This document shows, one piece after another, positions 21,850 to 33,587 of a DNA stretch of 60,000 bases. Position 1 is the stretch's first letter. Each line of letters starts with the position of its first letter. The notes beneath the pieces were generated by a model, which saw nothing but the letters and a program-made list of their open reading frames with translations, was not told the DNA's origin and searched no databases. A program made the translations under genes and the position numbers. Origin of the DNA: Cryptomeria japonica (Eukaryota; Streptophyta; Pinopsida; Cupressales; Cupressaceae); the NCBI RefSeq assembly GCF_030272615.1, contig NC_081412.1, positions 669,814,852 to 669,874,851 of the forward strand. The letters are read 5' to 3'.

Positions 21850-23620
21850 GAAATGCAGGATAAAATCCAAACTAGTGGATACAATAAAGTATCAATTAGG
21901 AAGGAAAATCAAATGCTTATGAAGTACCATAAGATTATCAGAAGAGAAGAAGAATTTTGGAAACAAAGGTCTAGATCTCTATGGCTTAAAGTTGGCGACA
22001 TAAATACCAGATTCTTCCATATGAATACTATGAAACACAAGGTTGCAAATAGAATCTCTAAGCTGAGAATTGAGGGAACTAAAATAAGGAAAGATGATGA
22101 GATTGGGAAGGAAGCCAAGAAATTTTTCATCTCCCTTCTCTCGGCGTAGTGGTTTGGATGGTCACTCCCAGAGTGCCCTCCTAGTGAACATTCCTTCAAT
22201 AATTAATGAGGTTCAAAGCAAGGCTTTGGTGATTATCCCTTCTGAGGAGGAAGTTAAAAAAGTGGTTTTTTCTTTTGATGGTAATAAAGCCCTGGGCCCA
22301 GATGAATTTCCATTGTTCTTCTTTCAAGTCTTTTGGGACATCCTCAAAAGTGATGTGGTTAAAGGTGTGTAGGAGTTTTTTGGGGATATAATTATCTTAA
22401 AGGAACTCAATGCTACTTTCTTGGTTCTGATCCCCAAATGCCTGGGGGATGACTCTATGGATAAGTTCCGACCGATAAGCTTAGGCAACTCTTTCTATAA
22501 AATCATCTCTAAGTTGGCGACATGTAAACTACTCAGGATTCTTCCTTTGATCATTTCTCCCCAATAGAGTGGATTTGTTCCCGATAGACAAATCCCTGAC
22601 TGTATCATTGCTATCCATGAAAAAATTCACTCTCTAGTGGATTCAAAAAAATAGGGATTTCTTATGAAGTTGGATATGTCAAAATCCTATGACTGTGTTG
22701 ACTGGAGATTCTTGGGTAAGGTGCTTGGTTCTTTTGGTTTTGGTGCTAGGTTTATTTAGATGATTGATCAACTTAACTTGACCCCTTATTTTTTTGTTAT
22801 TGTGAATGGTGTGACTTCCCCCTTCTTCAAAACTACTAGGGGAATCAAGTAAGGGGATCCCATATCCCCTATTTTCTTCATCATTCTGGATAAATGTCTG
22901 GGTAGATTTATTAGCAAATCTATTTCTCTGGGGCTTCTTTGTGGTATCTCACCCTCTTTTGGTTTTAGAGCCTGTACCCATCAACAATTTATTGATGATA
23001 CCATCTTAATGGGTACATCTACTATCAAAGAAGTGTCCAATTTGAAGAACCTTCTCAACACTTATAGTTCGGCCTCGGGTCAAACTATCAATTGGGAGAA
23101 AAGCTATATTTTCTTCTTCAACACCTCGGAGGACAAACATATGAGGATGACCTGGATCCTTGGGTGCTAATTGGTAAGCCTCCTTATATCTACCTTGGTC
23201 TCCCTTTGGGTTTGAAACCTTCAGAGCTATTCTAGAATAGTCTTGTGGATAGATTCAGTAGAAAGCTAGTTGGTTGGAAAGGTACCCTTCTTAGTCAAGC
23301 TGAAAAAATCCAACTTTTAAAATATTCTCTCCAGAGTTTTTTGATGTATGCTTTAAGCCTCTTCAAAATTCCTGGAAAATTTGCTGAAGTTATTGAGAAA
23401 ATTCAGAAAGCCTTCCTTTGGTATAGGGTTGAGGAGAAGAAGATAATGACTCTCATAGCTTGGGATAATGTGTGTAAACCCAAAAAGAATGGGGATCTAG
23501 GCTTAAAGAAGATCACAACCTTGAAGAAAACTCTTCTTGCCAAACAAATTTGTAGAACCTATTCGGGAAAAGGAGAATGGAATGATATCTGGAAGGCTAA
23601 GTACTTATAGGAGGTTCCCA
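21850..23620 (+). pseudogene. LINE reverse transcriptase
   Basis: A linker helix with SLWLKVGDINTRFFHM (about 21980) leads to RT: VFSFDGNKALGPDEFP (22270), FLVLIPK, DKFRPISLGNSFYKIISK (22460), SGFVPDRQIPD (22570), LMKLDMSKSYDCVDW (22665) and then GDPISPIFFI after a stop (22855). The catalytic box reads FIDDTILMG (22993), in place of the usual F-A-D-D. ASGQTINWEKS (23077) and the thumb GWKGTLLSQAEKIQLL (23270) follow. Stops at about 22370, 22567, 22653, 22759 and 22850 break it. This is target-primed RT of the plant L1 type. Confidence 0.9.
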
Positions 23621-24029
23621 CTATAGAAGATTTCCTTATCTCTGATCAGATGCCAAGTGGCTCTTTCATTTGGAACAGTGTTATCCAAGCTAAAGGTATT
23701 TCTAGTTTAGGAAATGTGTAGGCCATAGGTGATGGCAAGAAGGGGTATTTTTGGTATGATGCTTGGATTGGAGGAGCCCCTCTTAATAAGAGTGCCTCTC
23801 AGGTGCTCATCCATAATTGTAAGGAGAAGTTCAATGCTAAACTGGTTGATTACTAGAAAGATCAAAAGTGGGTGGACCTCAGCTCAATCGATCCCAACCT
23901 AAAGTAGGTAAACTTAATGGTCAACAATACTATCTTAAATACCAGAAGGGAAGACCACATGGTGTGGAGCGGGACCTCTTTAGGGACTTATTCAGTCTCA
24001 TCTGTTGTCCTTTTGTTGTCTCAATCCGA

Positions 24030-24300
24030 AGACCCTACTCTTTGCTAGGCTAAGACTTGGTATCTAGGTTTGACTTCTAAAATCAATATCTTTTTGTGGA
24101 TCCTTTTGCAAAATAAGATTCTAACTACTGATAATTTGAGAAAATGGGGCTTTTGTATCCCTAATAGATGTTATCTTTGTCTTAATAATGAGGAATATGT
24201 GAACCATATTTTTATACATTGTCCTTTTGTTCTTCCTCTCTGAGGTATGTTTTTTCAAATTTGGGGGTTGAATTGGGTTTTCCCATAGAATATTAAAGAC
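24030..24300 (+). pseudogene. LINE zinc-binding region after RT (zf-RVT type)
   Basis: In broken frame: TWYLGLTSKINIFLWILLQNKI, then LRKWGFCIPNRCYLCLNNEEY, then NHIFIHCPF. The C-x2-C...H-x3-H-x-C pattern is the zinc-binding module common between RT and RNase H in plant LINE proteins. 23620-24030 between thumb and this module reads as the usual divergent linker with several stops. Confidence 0.75.
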
Positions 24301-24438
24301 TATTTCAAAAGCTGGCACTATACTACCAATAACCCCACCATAAGAAATCTATGGAATTTTTCCTTTGCTCATATCCTTTGGGGTATATGGAAAGAAAGGA
24401 ATAAAAATATATTCAAGAATGATATTAATACCTCTAAA

Positions 24439-25161
24439 GTGGTGTGGGCCAAGATAAAATATAATTGTGTTGAGAATGTGATGGCTAGGGGTGAGAATTG
24501 TTGTAATAATAAGGAGGACTTTGATGTTCTCAAGTGCTGGAATATCCCAACCTACATGGGAACCAACATCAACCAAATCAAAAGAAGTATGTGTAGCTGG
24601 TCATTTCCCCCTAATGATTGGTTTAAGGCCAAATTTGATGGTGCTTCAAAAGGGAACCCTGGACCTGTTGGTTGTGGTGGAGTTATCTGGAATGGTGCTA
24701 GCTTTTGTACTAGGGTGGCTACCTATCCCTTGAGGATTCAGACTAATCATTTGGTGGAAGCTATGGGCACCCTCCAAACCATTAAATTAGCCTATAATTT
24801 GGGTGTCAACATGTTATGGTCGGAAGGTGACTCTAAAAACATTATTAATTGCCTCCTTGGTAAAAACCAACCCTCGTGAACGATTAAAAACATAATTTAT
24901 TCCACCAGGGAGTTGCTTCAGGGGTTTGAAAAATGCCACATTTCCCATGTTTACAGAGAGGCCAAGAGGTGTACTGATTGGGCTACCAATGAGGCAGTAC
25001 AGAGTGAGAAAATCATAATTTGGAATTGTGAGGGGGAGCTCCCTTGTGCAGCACCTGATATCTTAACTTATGAAAGATTTCATGGAAGCAAGGTCATATT
25101 TGAAATCATTTCCCAAGGTGATAGGAGTGGTAATGGCAACAAGAGTTGGTTTTGTATGTAG
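24439..25161 (+). pseudogene. LINE plant-type RNase H domain
   Basis: WFKAKFDGASKGNPGPVGCGGVIW supplies the first catalytic Asp (about 24640). NHLVEAMGTL supplies the Glu, LWSEGDSKNIIN the second Asp, and HVYREAKRCTDWATNEA the final N/D box. One stop (TGA at 24880) splits it. Plant L1 elements of this type carry an archaeal-like RNase H at the end of ORF2. The frame ends at the TAG at 25159, where ORF2 would normally finish. Confidence 0.9.
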
Positions 25162-25287
25162 CTGAGAAGTAGGTACAGTAATAATTGCAGGATCACTTCA
25201 CATGCTTTATGGGTTCTTTTTTCCCTATCAAACAAAAGTATTAGAAATTTCCATAGAATTCTACTGGTTTCTCATAGTAAGTTCATT

Positions 25288-26960
25288 GTGAAGAAAGGTA
25301 TTTGTAGGAATTTACAGTTGATAGAAATCAATAATATTATGGGGGGAAATCGCAAGAGAACGGAGGCTACCACTATTGATAAATTGAGGAACCATCTAGA
25401 GGTCTGGGCGATACTTCAAGTTGCCAAGATGATTGATTTCATGGAGAGAATGCAAGAGAAACAACCCAAAATTACAAGAATTTTCAAGAAGGGCTAGAAT
25501 AAAGGTACATTAACCATTGGCAACAGGAAGGTCAAGGTGAATGAAACTATGATCACTGAGGCAGTGGGTCCTCTGATGGATGACATCAATTTCTATAGGG
25601 ACAGGAAGATTTCAGACACTTCTGTGAAGAAATTTCTGAAGGATGAGGAGGAGAAAGCTAGATTGGTGAAGGGCAGCCATACCTACTACTCACCAAAGGT
25701 AATTAAGTTAGTTTGGAAAAGGGCTTTGCTTGCTATTATGGAATTTATCACTCTTGATGGTAGATTTTCTAGGGTTTACAACTACCATTTTGTCATTTTA
25801 AACCACTTTCATTCCATACTATCTTTTCTGTGCCCTAAATGCTAGGATCAAGGATGCAATATCCAACCCCAATACCAACCCAACAATCCATGAAGTTTTG
25901 ATAGTGATTATGTATAATCACATCAAGAACACTACCATCCATCTGAACATAGCTAAGGTTTCTGAGTTGGAAGAGGATCTCGATGACTCTAATGATGAGG
26001 ATGGCAAAGGCTATAACATGGAAGCTGAGGCAGAGGATGACCCCCAAATTGCTGGGTCGAGCAGGAAAAAAATAAAAATAGGGCTTGGGTAATAGAATAA
26101 AGTGTCGGCCAAAAGGAAGCAGAGAGGGGAGGATGAGGATTGCTGGTATGAAGAGGATAATGAGACTAATAATGACATGGATATTGAAAGTGAGGAGGTC
26201 CAAATCCTCTCAAGCTAGAAGCAGAAAAGGAAAACTCCTAAAATTAAGGATGTGGGAACCAGGACCTCTCATGATTGACTCTAAGGATAAGGGCTTGATG
26301 GGGGAGGACACGACCATGAAAGAAGCTCAGAGATCTGATGTTAGGGAGTTGGGACTTGAGGTGAATCTTGAGCCTGTTGGTGATAAGGCCCAAGAAGATC
26401 ATCACTTGGATATTGACCTCTACATCAATAATGGTACAGATAGCTTAAAAAAGGTGCTCCTCTAGATGCAAAATGAAATTACTGGCATTAAAACCAAGCA
26501 AGTATAGGAAGTAGGAAATATTGAGACTTTAGAAGCATTAGGCTCGGGTAAATTCAACTCCCTCCCAGATTGTCTCAGTGAGCTCACCAAAGCTATTAGT
26601 AATGCAAAGGAGATCATCAATGTTAATCAGGATAACTTTCTTATGTTGGAAAATAGAGCAAGGGCCACTGAAAAAAGACTTGAAGGAGTTGAGAACACGC
26701 TCAAAAAGATTGGTGAGAAAAGTCATAAGATCCTTAAGGCCGCCTTAGCTTGAGAATGGCCATGGGGATAAGGCTTTGTCAAACATCATTGAAGTGAAGG
26801 AAGATACCCCAGAGGATAAGGAGATTGGGCTTGGTAGAATAACGTGTGCAAGCTCTAGAAAAATGCAAAGCCAGAGCAAGGAAATTGAGGAAATAAAGTG
26901 GACGACTGATAATATGGAACAACTATAGCTAGAAACAGTTGAGATGCTTCAAAACTTAAC
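25288..26960 (+). pseudogene. Extra coding region downstream of LINE RNase H (candidate ORF3)
   Basis: After the RNase H stop the plus strand stays protein-like for about 1.6 kb with a few stops and frame changes. 25288-25497 has TTIDKLRNHLEVWAILQVAK. 25537-25845 has DDINFYRDRKISDTSVKKFL, then YYSPKVIKLVWKRALLAIM and ITLDGRFSRVYNYHFVILNH. An acidic/basic linker follows (ELEEDLDDSNDEDGKG, SSRKKIKIG), and a C-terminal coiled coil at 26480-26960. The truncated copy at 17006-17477 has a similar coiled coil in the same place before its stop, arguing that this was once translated. I do not recognise the globular domain. It could be a displaced ORF1-like RNA-binding protein or a captured gene. Confidence 0.7.
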
Positions 26961-27157
26961 CTAACTTTGGGCTCTCTTTGTTGGTCCTATTTATTTTTGT
27001 TAGTTGTTTCTACTTTGCTGGTATTTTTGCTTGCCAGCTATCCTTTTCTTAGTTGTTGTCTTTTGCGTGTTGCTAGGCTTTAATGTATATCTTTTGATCT
27101 TTTGGTTGTAATAGGTTTCAAGGGCCCATCAAAACCTGTTTCCCCTTATTCAAAAAC
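26961..27157 (+). other. LINE 3' untranslated region
   Basis: T- and G-rich, no coding capacity, ending TCAAGGGCCCATCAAAACC and then CCCCTTATTCAAAA. It parallels the end of the truncated copy (17270-17477). No long poly(A) tail is present. Confidence 0.75.
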
Positions 27158-28198
27158 ACTAATTGGATACTCTCTACACTACTTTCAACACTACTTACAA
27201 CTCAACAAAATCTTAGATTTATGCTTGAGGCTTGAGAGTTGAAGTAATTACAAACTCAACAACTTATTAAAAATGTCATTTCTCCTATGACAGAAAGGAG
27301 ATGACTTATTCTACTCATGACTGATAATAAATATTAAACTAACAAGAGTTGGGAGAGTTCTAATCCTCTTCGAACTCTACAACTATAAAGTATAGTCATG
27401 GTTGAACATGTGTACAAAACATGCTATAATTATTTATTAATCAACAAATATTGTTTCCATAAGATTCTCCAATATTCCTTCACTTTAATAAATCCAGATA
27501 CACAAACTCATGAAGAGGTAGAAGAGTTCAAGTTGAATTAGAACTCAATAGTTAACTACTACCTAGAAATCTGCTAGTTTATCTCAGTCAACTTCTCGTG
27601 AATTCTGCTCATTAACTATTGTGACTCAAATCAAACTGTTTAAACCCTTTTTATATCTCCTTTTAATATTTCCAAATCATTTTGAAAATCTGAATTTTAT
27701 TAAGAAACGAGTGAGATATGTTCGTCTTATTGAAACTTGTCTTTTGACTTTTTCTGCACTTAAAGTCAATTGCCAACTTGTTCCTCCTTTCTTCTAGCTG
27801 CATGAACGACTCAAACCACTCAAAAACAACATTTTAATCCTTCCTATGTAATTTACATTCAATAATAACCATTTATTATAATATGTTACATTTATTTAGC
27901 ATCAACTAGCTAGACACACATATGCATATCAAACACCATGAATCCTAGTTAATGCTTCACAAAACCAAGGTAATGTTTGGAAATGAATTGGAAGGACATT
28001 ACAAACATGAGTTAAAGTATCATAAAACATGAAATAATATGGTCAATTTATAAGCTCATCACCGATCAGTCTGGATTGATCTCTTTGAGGTCCCTCCTAA
28101 CCGATGACTGTTTCATTTAGGGTGTTTACACTTGCACTATAGAGATTACAGGTTATATCAGACATATCATCCATTGCAAACACAAAATTTTCAATCTC
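27158..28198. other. AT-rich region between the LINE and a gypsy gag; probably retroelement 5' DNA
   Basis: No gene, PBS or LTR end could be fixed. It lies upstream of the Tat-type gag at 29151 and may be that element's 5' LTR or leader. CTAATTGGATAC at 27159-27170 resembles the sequence just before the LINE start (4297-4310), a possible but unproven target duplication. Confidence 0.4.
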
Positions 28199-28545
28199 GA
28201 ACATCAAACTATTGGATTTACACATTTCATAGCAAATTAGCTCTCTCACTCCAAACATTAGCTCTTTCAGTTCAAACTTTAGCTCTTTGGGTTTAAACAT
28301 TAGCACTTTTTGTCAAAACTTTAGCATTTGGGTCTAAACATCAATGTTCTAAGAATTAACTTTGAATTTCTAGGTGTTAACATCAACATTCCTAGTTGTA
28401 AGTTTAGATTTATTAGTTTTAACATCAACGTGATCAATTTAAACTCTACATTTTTAGTCAACAAAATAGAGTTATAGGTTTGAAGAACAACCTTCGTGGT
28501 CTTAGAATCAATGTTTTTGGTCATTCTTTCAGCATTCCTGGCAAA
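28199..28545 (-). repeat. Degenerate 21-bp tandem repeat with a 7-residue period
   Basis: Successive ~20-21-bp units start AACATTAG/AAACTTTAG/AACATCAA and run CTCTTT..GTTC, for about fifteen diverged units. On the minus strand two open stretches (28097-28306 and 28321-28551) read as seven-residue repeats such as ELMFGVR and ELKFELK. No RNA or gene is otherwise evident. 28546-29150 is AT-rich with nothing recognised. Confidence 0.6.
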
Positions 28546-29150
28546 CTGCATAAAAAATAGAGACCAAAAACAACACTTTTTTCAGGTAGTTAAGCATAGT
28601 TCCAAGCACCTCTTGTCTAAGCATTTCTTAGGTTTCTTTTGTTAGGACAAAATCGAAGATAGACATAACAAGTCTTACAAGTATTCATCCAAAACAAGTT
28701 TAAGATCCAAATGATCTCAAGTACATAATCAAACATCTTTGGTAAACTAACCTTTCAGATATAATTTCTTATTAGGATCTATCATCCTTCATCATGAAAC
28801 TATAATGTGGGATCAAATAAACCTAGTTCTTCAATGGGATACATCTTTCCTATTAGACTTAGTCAAATTATAGCAAAACTATGTACCCTAAACTAGGATC
28901 AAAAACTTGTAAATTCTCAAATACTTGAATGACCATTTCTCGTAAATTGAAAAAGAGAAAGCTTAGTCAAAAGGAAATCCTGAAAAGGAGAAGATTTCTT
29001 TACATAAACTAAAAAATCTTATTGAAACATCACAATTCCTACACCACTATCGTAATTATCTATGTGTTCACGAAAATGAGTTTTAGGGAGAACGTTTGAG
29101 AACACGTGCTATGCAACAAAGAACAATATTATCACAACATCTAAATCAAG

Positions 29151-30070
29151 GTGGTCAAATTAACTTGTCTTATTTACCTCGATAACTCATCACCTATTGC
29201 TCGTCACATTTTCAAAAATCAAACCTTTCAAAATAATTATATCACATGTATGCTAGTTTTAACGAGGAATCAGAGAAGAAGACTGAAACAACAAAATCAA
29301 AAGAAAAAGTCCACAATGGAAGAAGAGAATCCTTTCTTTCACCAATATGGATCCAATAGTCAAAATAATGATGATAAAGAAATTACGGAAGAAACAATCA
29401 AAGAGGCTCAACAAGATCCAAAGTTTAGTAAATTCATAGAAAAGGTCTTGAGATGGATAAAGAGAAGTATTTTCTTATGTTAGCATGTCAAGGTGCCAAG
29501 CTACCTAATGGTTTTGATGTCACAAGATTAAGACAAGACGAGAGAACTAGTGAAACTTGAAATGATACCAATGAGACCCATAATGAAAGAAGTTGGAACA
29601 ATCGAGATAGAGAACCAAGGAATGATGATTTTCCCCTTTTGGCTCTTTCTCAACAAATTCAACCACTTCAAACACAACTTCAAGATATGCAAAGGGGAAT
29701 GACCAAGCGATATTCACTAGAAGACATCTATCCTTATCCATTTGATAGAAGTCTCAACATGATATTGTTCCCTCCAAATTATGAAATCCCTAAATATGAC
29801 AAATATAGTGGGAGAACTAATCCACAAGATCATGTCAAGAAATTTTGCAAATGAGTATGAAATTTTCATACGTAGACACATATCTAATGAGACTATTTCC
29901 TTAGAGTTTAAGTGGGCTAGCTATCGAGTTGTTCTCTGAACTCCCACCTAGCATCAGAACTTTTGAGGAATTGGTGAGTAAGTTTGTATCTCAATATTTG
30001 TATACCATTCAGCATGAGATCAACATGTTAGAGCCGTGTAACACAAAACAAAAGAATGGACAACCAGGCT
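29151..30070 (+). pseudogene. Tat-lineage gypsy gag, first part
   Basis: Begins with a basic N-terminal tract (TRNQRRRLKQQNQKKKS) and an acidic stretch. 29639-29854 has a conserved gag core: YSLEDIYPYPFDRSLNM, FPPNYEIPKYDKYSGRTNPQ and DHVKKF. After frameshifts come GLAIELFSELPPSI, FEELVSKFVSQYLYTIQ and CNTKQKNGQP. The coding sequence stops abruptly at NGQP (about 30068) and resumes at 41530 with MMFL..RWRR. This is how I delimit the big insertion. Several stops and frameshifts are present. Confidence 0.85.
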
Positions 30071-31044
30071 AGGTAAAAGCACAATGGTGTGCCACTTTTA
30101 TAAAGGCATCGACCAACAAAACTAAAACTATTTAATTTCAACCACAGAAAAGTGACATTTCTAAATTGAATTTTGAAATGATGTAAACTGACCAAATGTA
30201 GAAATATTAATGAAATTTATGTCTATTATTTTAAAGAAAAATATTGATATTTTTTTTTATAATTTCAAAGACAGATTTTTCATTGCTAAAAAATGTTGAA
30301 AATCAGGGGTTCTAGTCGGCGCCACACAAGAAAATGAAAAATGGACTTTATTTTTTCTAATTTTTTTTCCAAGTAGAGAACATATATATGTAGTGTTAAA
30401 TAAGAAAAAAATATATTTTGAAGTATATTTTTCTCGTTATAATATTTTGAAGTCCAACATAGCTAAATTTGACAACTTTTGGTTGGTGTCACCTTTTGAC
30501 TAGTAAATTTATCATTAACCAAAAACAAAAAATACCCTTTCCAAGAAGATTCTCTCATCAAGTGAAAATTTAATTTTTTAATTTTTTTCATTTTATTGAA
30601 TATTTATTTTTTAGTTTCGAATCAACCTCTTTTTTTTACTTTAAAAAACTACTCGCAATGTTTGATTAATAAAAAATATTCAAATTATCAAAATAGTAAA
30701 AAAATTATATGACTAGATTCGTTACTTCAAGATCTGCAAAAGAGTATTTTTGTTTTTTGAAAAAAAAGAAATTCAAATAGATGAAAAATTAGCCAGAAGT
30801 TGAATCTGGCAAAAATGCACAAAAAATGGCCTTTTTGGTGCCACATGCAAGCCACATAGGATAGTTTGGCCAAACTGAGTTCTGCCGAACTACCCTTAGT
30901 TTCAACATTTAAAAAAAAATGATTTTCTTTTTAATGGTGGCTTTTCAACTAAGGGAGTTCGACTGAACTCCTAGTGCCATCTTAGTGCCACGGAGGCACA
31001 ACACAGCCAAGGAGTAGTCCGACCAAATTGAGTTTGGTCAAACT
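30071..31044. other. AT-rich left flank of the insertion
   Basis: No coding capacity. It contains copies of a GTTCGGC/GCCGAAC-type box, for example AGTTCTGCCGAACTACCC at about 30877 and GTTCGACTGAACTC at about 30957. The first is nearly the same as AGTTCGGCTGAACTACCC at about 41465 in the right end. Confidence 0.5.
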
Positions 31045-31101
31045 CAGTTGGGTAAGTGCACCAAGATGGTGAACAAAAAGGGGGGGTATAAGTGGCCACT
31101 T
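31045..31101 (+). repeat. Left arm of the terminal/subterminal inverted repeat
   Basis: GTAAGTGCACCAAGATGGTG, then A-rich and G-rich spacer, then AGTGGCCACTTTT. The reverse complement is at 41427-41466. The arm continues outward as GCCAAGGAG..TAGTCC, paralleling GCCAATGGAGGGTAGTTC of the right end. Confidence 0.75.
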
Positions 31102-31905
31102 TTTTTTTTTTTTTAATTATTATTCTGAAAAACGGGTAAACCTAAACTTCAAAGTGCTATTTGAAGGTCATGCACTCAAAACTAGGAGTTGAGAAAAGAA
31201 TAAGAATTTTAGTACTCTGAATCTAGTTTCTAAACTACTATTTTTAAAAAAAATTGGATAAGATTAAGAGGGTCAAACCTTTCACGCACGAAAAACTGTT
31301 CCTGATTTTTTTAGAAAAATATAACATAGCTACAAAATATATAGTTAGATTTAGTATTTTGCTAAACCCTTTGGTAGGATGACAGGTAAGAGTGAGATAT
31401 AGAAGTTGAGTATTTTTTTGTAATTTTCCATTGAGTATTTTATTTTTTATTATTTTTGGAAGTGACCTCATCCTGAAAATTTGGTACCTGTTCGTGCGCT
31501 GGGCATAACTTGCATCAAAATAATAAAAAATGCAATTTTGTTTTTAAAAGTGTATAGAATCTAGTGTAGAACAATAATATATAATTTATTTCAAATTTGA
31601 TCATGTATATCAAAAGTTATTAAAAAAATGGTAGACATATGTCTATGAGGATTGTCAAGGCACTGATAAAGAAAATTAAAGTTTACTATGCTAATGTTGT
31701 CCAAAAATAGAAAAATTTATATGGTCAGAAAACTAAGATATGTGAGATTATGGTGGTAATTTTAGAGATACCCACTTGATCATTTGTAAACCTGCTGACG
31801 ATGAAGTCAAGAATTCATGGTGGAGGATGAAAAAATGTGTAAAGGAACAAAAAAGGGGGGAAAATGGGCTTGCAAGCCTTAGGGTCATTTTCCAACCCTC
31901 TTACC
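31102..31905. other. AT-rich sequence inside the insertion
   Basis: Poly(T) at 31099-31113 followed by AT-rich DNA. I see no gene or repeat. The short open frame at 31776-32036 has no recognisable motif. Confidence 0.4.
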
Positions 31906-31909
31906 AAGC

Positions 31910-32078
31910 CAAAACCCACATGGGTTTTGAAAAACCAAAAGTACTATTCACAGTTCTAAATAACCCATACGAGTTATGTAAAACTAGAATTTTTTTTTTT
32001 TGTTTCACAAAACCCGTACGGGTTATGAAGAACTAAAATCATTTTTCTTTGTTTCACAAAACTCGTACGGTTTATGAA
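31910..32078. repeat. Left cluster of CGTACG palindromes
   Basis: Four copies: CAAAACCCACATGGGTTTTG (31910-31929), AACCCATACGAGTT (31962-31975), CAAAACCCGTACGGGTTATG (32008-32027) and CAAAACTCGTACGGTTTATG (32057-32076). Spacing is about 50 bp. Each has arms CAAAACCC / GGGTTTTG around a CRTAYG centre. Another cluster sits at 41122-41403. Confidence 0.85.
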
Positions 32079-32217
32079 GACATAATAATGTAGGCTTGTA
32101 AACTTAGCATTTACTACACATGTTTTAGACATACCTAGATAATATGTGTTTATGTATGTATATATGCATATCTATAGTTATATATACATATATATCTATA
32201 TATGTTTGTATACATGC

Positions 32218-32652
32218 ATGTATCTCTTCTTTTCCTCTCTCTCTCATCTTACTTCCCCCATCATTGTATTTGTCAATTCGAAGCCCTAATTATCTTCCTT
32301 GAGTTCTATCTCATCTCTCTCCCCCTCACAGTTCTCTCTTTTTTGATTCTCTCACCATTTTCTCCTTCTTTTTCTCTCTCTACCTTATGTCTCTCACCCT
32401 CTCCTCTTCCTACTCTCTCTTCCTCTCTCTCTCTCTCTCACACACACATACACACACACACATTATCCTATCCTATTCTTGCCCTCTCCCCCTTCTCTCT
32501 CTTTCTCTCCCATCCCTCTCCCTCTCCCTCCTCACCCTCCCCCTTTCGTTATCTTAAATCTCCTATTCCCTCTCTCTCCCTCTCCCCCTCTCCTTTTCCC
32601 AATATCCCTCTCCCCCTCTCCCTCTCCCTCTCTCCCACTCCTTTTCCCAATC

Positions 32653-32740
<88 letters not shown>

Positions 32741-33005
32741 TTTCCCAATCTCCATCCCTCTCTCCATCCCCCTTCTCTGCTTCTCCTTGTCCCCCTCTCC
32801 TTTTCCTAATCTCCCTCTCTCTCCCTCCCTCTCTCCCTCTCTCCCTATCCCCCTCTCCTTTTCCCAGTCTCCCTCTCTTTCCCTCTCCCCCTCTCCTTTC
32901 CCCAATCTCCCTCTCCCTTTCCCTCTCTCCCAATTTCTCCTCTCTCCCTCCCCCTCTCTCTCCCTCCCCCTCTCCTTATCTTTTTCTCTCCCTCTTCCTA
33001 TCTCC

Positions 33006-33054
<49 letters not shown>

Positions 33055-33536
33055 TTTCCCAATCTCCCTCTCCCTCCCTCTCCCCCTCTCCTTTCCCCAA
33101 TCTCCCTCTCTCCCTCCCCCTCTCCTTCTCTCCCTCTCTCCCTCTCCTTTTCCCAATCTCCCTCTCTTCCTATCTCCTATTCTCTCTCTGTCTCTGTCTT
33201 TGTCTCTATCTATCTCTCTCTATCTTTGTCTTTGTCTCTATCTCTCTCCATCTCTCTTCGTCTCTCTGTCTCTCTCTGTCTGTCTCTGTCTCTGTCTCTA
33301 TTTCTGTCTTTGTCTCTATCTCTATCTCTATCTCTCCCCCCTCTCCTTTTCCTTCCCTCCCTCTCCCTCTCTCCATCTCCCCCTCTCCTTTTCCCAATCT
33401 CGCTTTCTCTCCCTCTCCCCCTCTCCTTTCCCCAATCTCTCTCTCTCTCCCTCTCCCTCTCCCCCTCTCCTTTTCCCAATCTTTCTCTCTCCCTCTCTCC
33501 CTCTCCCCCTCTCCCCCTCTCCTTTTCCCAATCTCC

Positions 33537-33587
<51 letters not shown>

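Larger units (their letters stand above)
21310..27157 (+). mobile_element. L1-type LINE, main body
   Basis: Third and largest piece of the LINE that begins at 4311. In order: rest of the endonuclease (21315-21830), reverse transcriptase (22190-23250), thumb and zinc-binding region (23250-24300), plant-type RNase H (24600-25160), an extra coding region (25288-26960) and a T-rich 3' untranslated region ending near CCCCTTATTCAAAA at 27157. Pieces add to about 6.1 kb. Multiple stops in ORF2 show it is dead. The related truncated copy at 17006-17477 ends in the same kind of GGTT..GGTACC/GGGCCC then CTT.TTCAAAA sequence. Confidence 0.9.

Noticed and set aside
27171-29150. 5' LTR of the Tat element with defined ends
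   Set aside because: No PBS, polypurine partner or second LTR copy found in the window, so only a tentative region is reported.
31776-32036. Upstream exon of the plus-strand gene
   Set aside because: Open for 86 codons but no motif, no clear donor site, and it overlaps the subterminal palindrome cluster.
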